A stretch of DNA of 64,000 nt from Myxococcales bacterium (GTDB lineage: Bacteria > Myxococcota > UBA796 > SXON01), in contig SHYX01000028.1 in the NCBI GenBank assembly GCA_009692585.1, positions 1 to 64,000 of the forward strand, in the 5' to 3' direction. This document shows positions 63,040 to 64,000 of this stretch, piece by piece. Positions within the stretch are counted from its first letter, which is position 1. Every line of letters starts with the position of its first letter. Under the pieces are notes generated by a model, which made no database searches, was not told where the DNA came from, and saw only the letters and a list, made by a program, of their open reading frames with translations. The position numbers and the translations under genes were made by a program.

Positions 63040-63914
63040 CCCGCTGGAAACGCGATGCCCTTGGAGTCGCCGCAGATCGGGCGCTCGACGAGCGCAAGCA
63101 GGCCGGTGAACTCGCCCTGCACCTGGTAGCCCCAGCGCGGCTTCGCGGTCTGGTCGTCCTCGCCGTGGTCGTCGCCGACTTCGCGGCCGAGGATGTGGCG
63201 GGGGAACTCCTTGAAGTAGCCACCGGAGACGATGGCCTCGTCGGCGCTGTCCACGGCGTCGAGCTGGCCGCCGCGCGCCCGGAAGAAGAGCACGTCGGTG
63301 ACGAGCATCGCGCCGGGGAAGATGGCCTCGCGACGCTTCTCGTTGATGCTCGGGAGCCGGTAGGCGGCGGCGAGGTGGTGCCGCTTGAGCACCTTCTCGC
63401 GCAGCGCCACGAACTGCGAGGTCCGCGACGTGAGGAAGCCGGCCGGCACGAGGAACACGCCGAGCCCGTCGGGAGCGAGCAGATCGAGCCCCCGGCGAAG
63501 GAAGTAGTGGTAGGCCATCTTTTCGCGGTAGGTGCGGTCGGGGTCCTCCGCGATCGACGCGCCGCGGATGCCGTAGGGCGGGTTGCTGACGACCAGCCCC
63601 AGCCGGCCCGTGGCGGCGGGGCCCTTCTCGCGCACCCACCGCTCGAACGGAGCGAGCATCCGCGCGGAGAGCTCGGACCACTCCACGGCGTGCCAGGTGA
63701 TCCCGGGAACGGGCTCGAACGCACGCAGGAAGCGACCGATGCCCGCCGAGGGTTCGAGGGCGTGGACGGTGTCGCCATCGTGAGGAAGGCTCGGCACCAG
63801 CGGGGCCACGAGGCGGGCGATCTCCTTCGCGACATTGCTCGGGGTGTAGAATTCTTGCGAGAGTTTCGTTTTGCCTAACGAAGGTGATCCCCGTTGAACG
63901 CCGAACGCGAGGTT
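63040..63914 (-). pseudogene. Truncated adenine-specific DNA methyltransferase
   Basis: The frame opens just after a stop at 63917 and reads LSQEFYTPSNVAKEIARLVA, HALEPSAGIGRFLRAFEPVP (AdoMet motif I), RLGLVVSNPPYGIRGASIAE (the NPPY catalytic motif of N6-adenine methylases) and LLAPDGLGVFLVPAGFLTSR. No start codon precedes the FYTP motif in this frame, and family character ends near 63040 where the lipoprotein promoter region begins, so both ends look lost. Restriction-type or orphan methylases of this kind often carry long helicase or target-recognition regions, absent here. A frameshift joining it to the upstream frame is the alternative. Confidence 0.65.
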
Positions 63915-64000
63915 TCAAGACGAGGATCGACGACAATGGTTGGTGCCGAAGGTGCAGAAGTCTCACCGCGACCGCGGGATGGAAGCCCCGTCGGGCGCGA
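63875..64000 (-). CDS. 3' end of an unidentified gene cut by the right edge
   Basis: A frame open from the right edge encodes about 41 residues (ETSAPSAPTIVVDPRLETSR, SAFNGDHLR) and ends at TAG 63875, overlapping the methylase remnant. Composition is coding-like. It may be a separate gene upstream of the methylase, or the methylase N-terminal part separated by a frameshift. No family can be assigned from this length. Confidence 0.4.
   Translation of the reverse strand, partial: SRPTGLPSRGRGETSAPSAPTIVVDPRLETSRSAFNGDHLR

Overview
The window is high-GC, gene-dense chromosomal DNA that most resembles Myxococcota (the former delta-proteobacteria). Three things point there: several proteins built from the Asp/Cys-rich MopE-type repeat, a secreted protease with FG-GAP repeats ending in a MYXO-CTERM-like tail, and many secreted lipoproteins with Asp-Thr-Gly linkers. 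No rRNA, tRNA, CRISPR array or intact insertion sequence was seen. Genes are packed into directons, and most neighbours overlap by exactly four bases (GTGA or ATGA, once CTGA), so translational coupling looks like the rule.

Layout. 1-6374 (-): a secreted-protein operon (transglutaminase-like lipoprotein, small exported protein, subtilisin-like protease with FG-GAP repeats, SGNH hydrolase cut by the left edge). 6430-11657: a CTP-dependent lipid-kinase-like membrane protein, a sulfatase-modifying-factor remnant, a GH1 glycosidase lipoprotein, a GNAT-like protein and a CotH lipoprotein. 11665-19025 (-): HEAT-like protein, degenerate HD-GYP protein, an M16 peptidase pair and an M2 (ACE-type) dipeptidase. 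19102-24950 (+): five coupled genes (glucokinase, sarcosine-oxidase-like flavoenzyme, UvrA paralogue, endonuclease/exonuclease/phosphatase lipoprotein, VanZ-like protein). 24921-27928 (-): a tandem prenyl-diphosphate-synthase fusion coupled to a PAP2-diiron fusion, a candidate isoprenoid-lipid module. 27976-34304: an AmpG-like transporter, a frameshifted DUF5522 gene, a MopE-fibrinogen-like lipoprotein, PrsW protease, monothiol glutaredoxin and a lipoprotein. 34322-39167 (+): thiolase, two unknown genes, an atypical molybdopterin oxidoreductase and a small lipoprotein. 39157-43661: a lipase-like lipoprotein that has lost its serine, a PilT ATPase, a crotonase and SlyD.

43976-47528 (-) couples a lamin-tail lipoprotein, 5-hydroxyisourate hydrolase and a malate-synthase-like protein, which would fit purine catabolism feeding glyoxylate into malate. 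47597-53207 holds polyphosphate genes (ppx and ppk1, convergent), a Tat-type MsrB and a PIN-PhoH protein. Upstream of ppx are two identical 147-bp copies of a sequence that folds on paper into a three-way junction plus a strong hairpin abutting the start codon.

53369-64000 is more accessory in character: an L,D-transpeptidase-like lipoprotein, a caspase-like protein whose N-terminus resembles cargo of extracellular contractile injection systems, and a MerR regulator with a near-perfect palindromic operator coupled to a von Willebrand A protein. A large MopE/glycine-rich lipoprotein lies at its right end. Decaying genes are concentrated here (gpsA, a cytochrome-like tail, an unknown gene and an adenine-specific DNA methylase). 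The most promising novelties are the duplicated structured leader of ppx, the prenyl-synthase/PAP2-diiron gene pair, and the caspase-like candidate effector.
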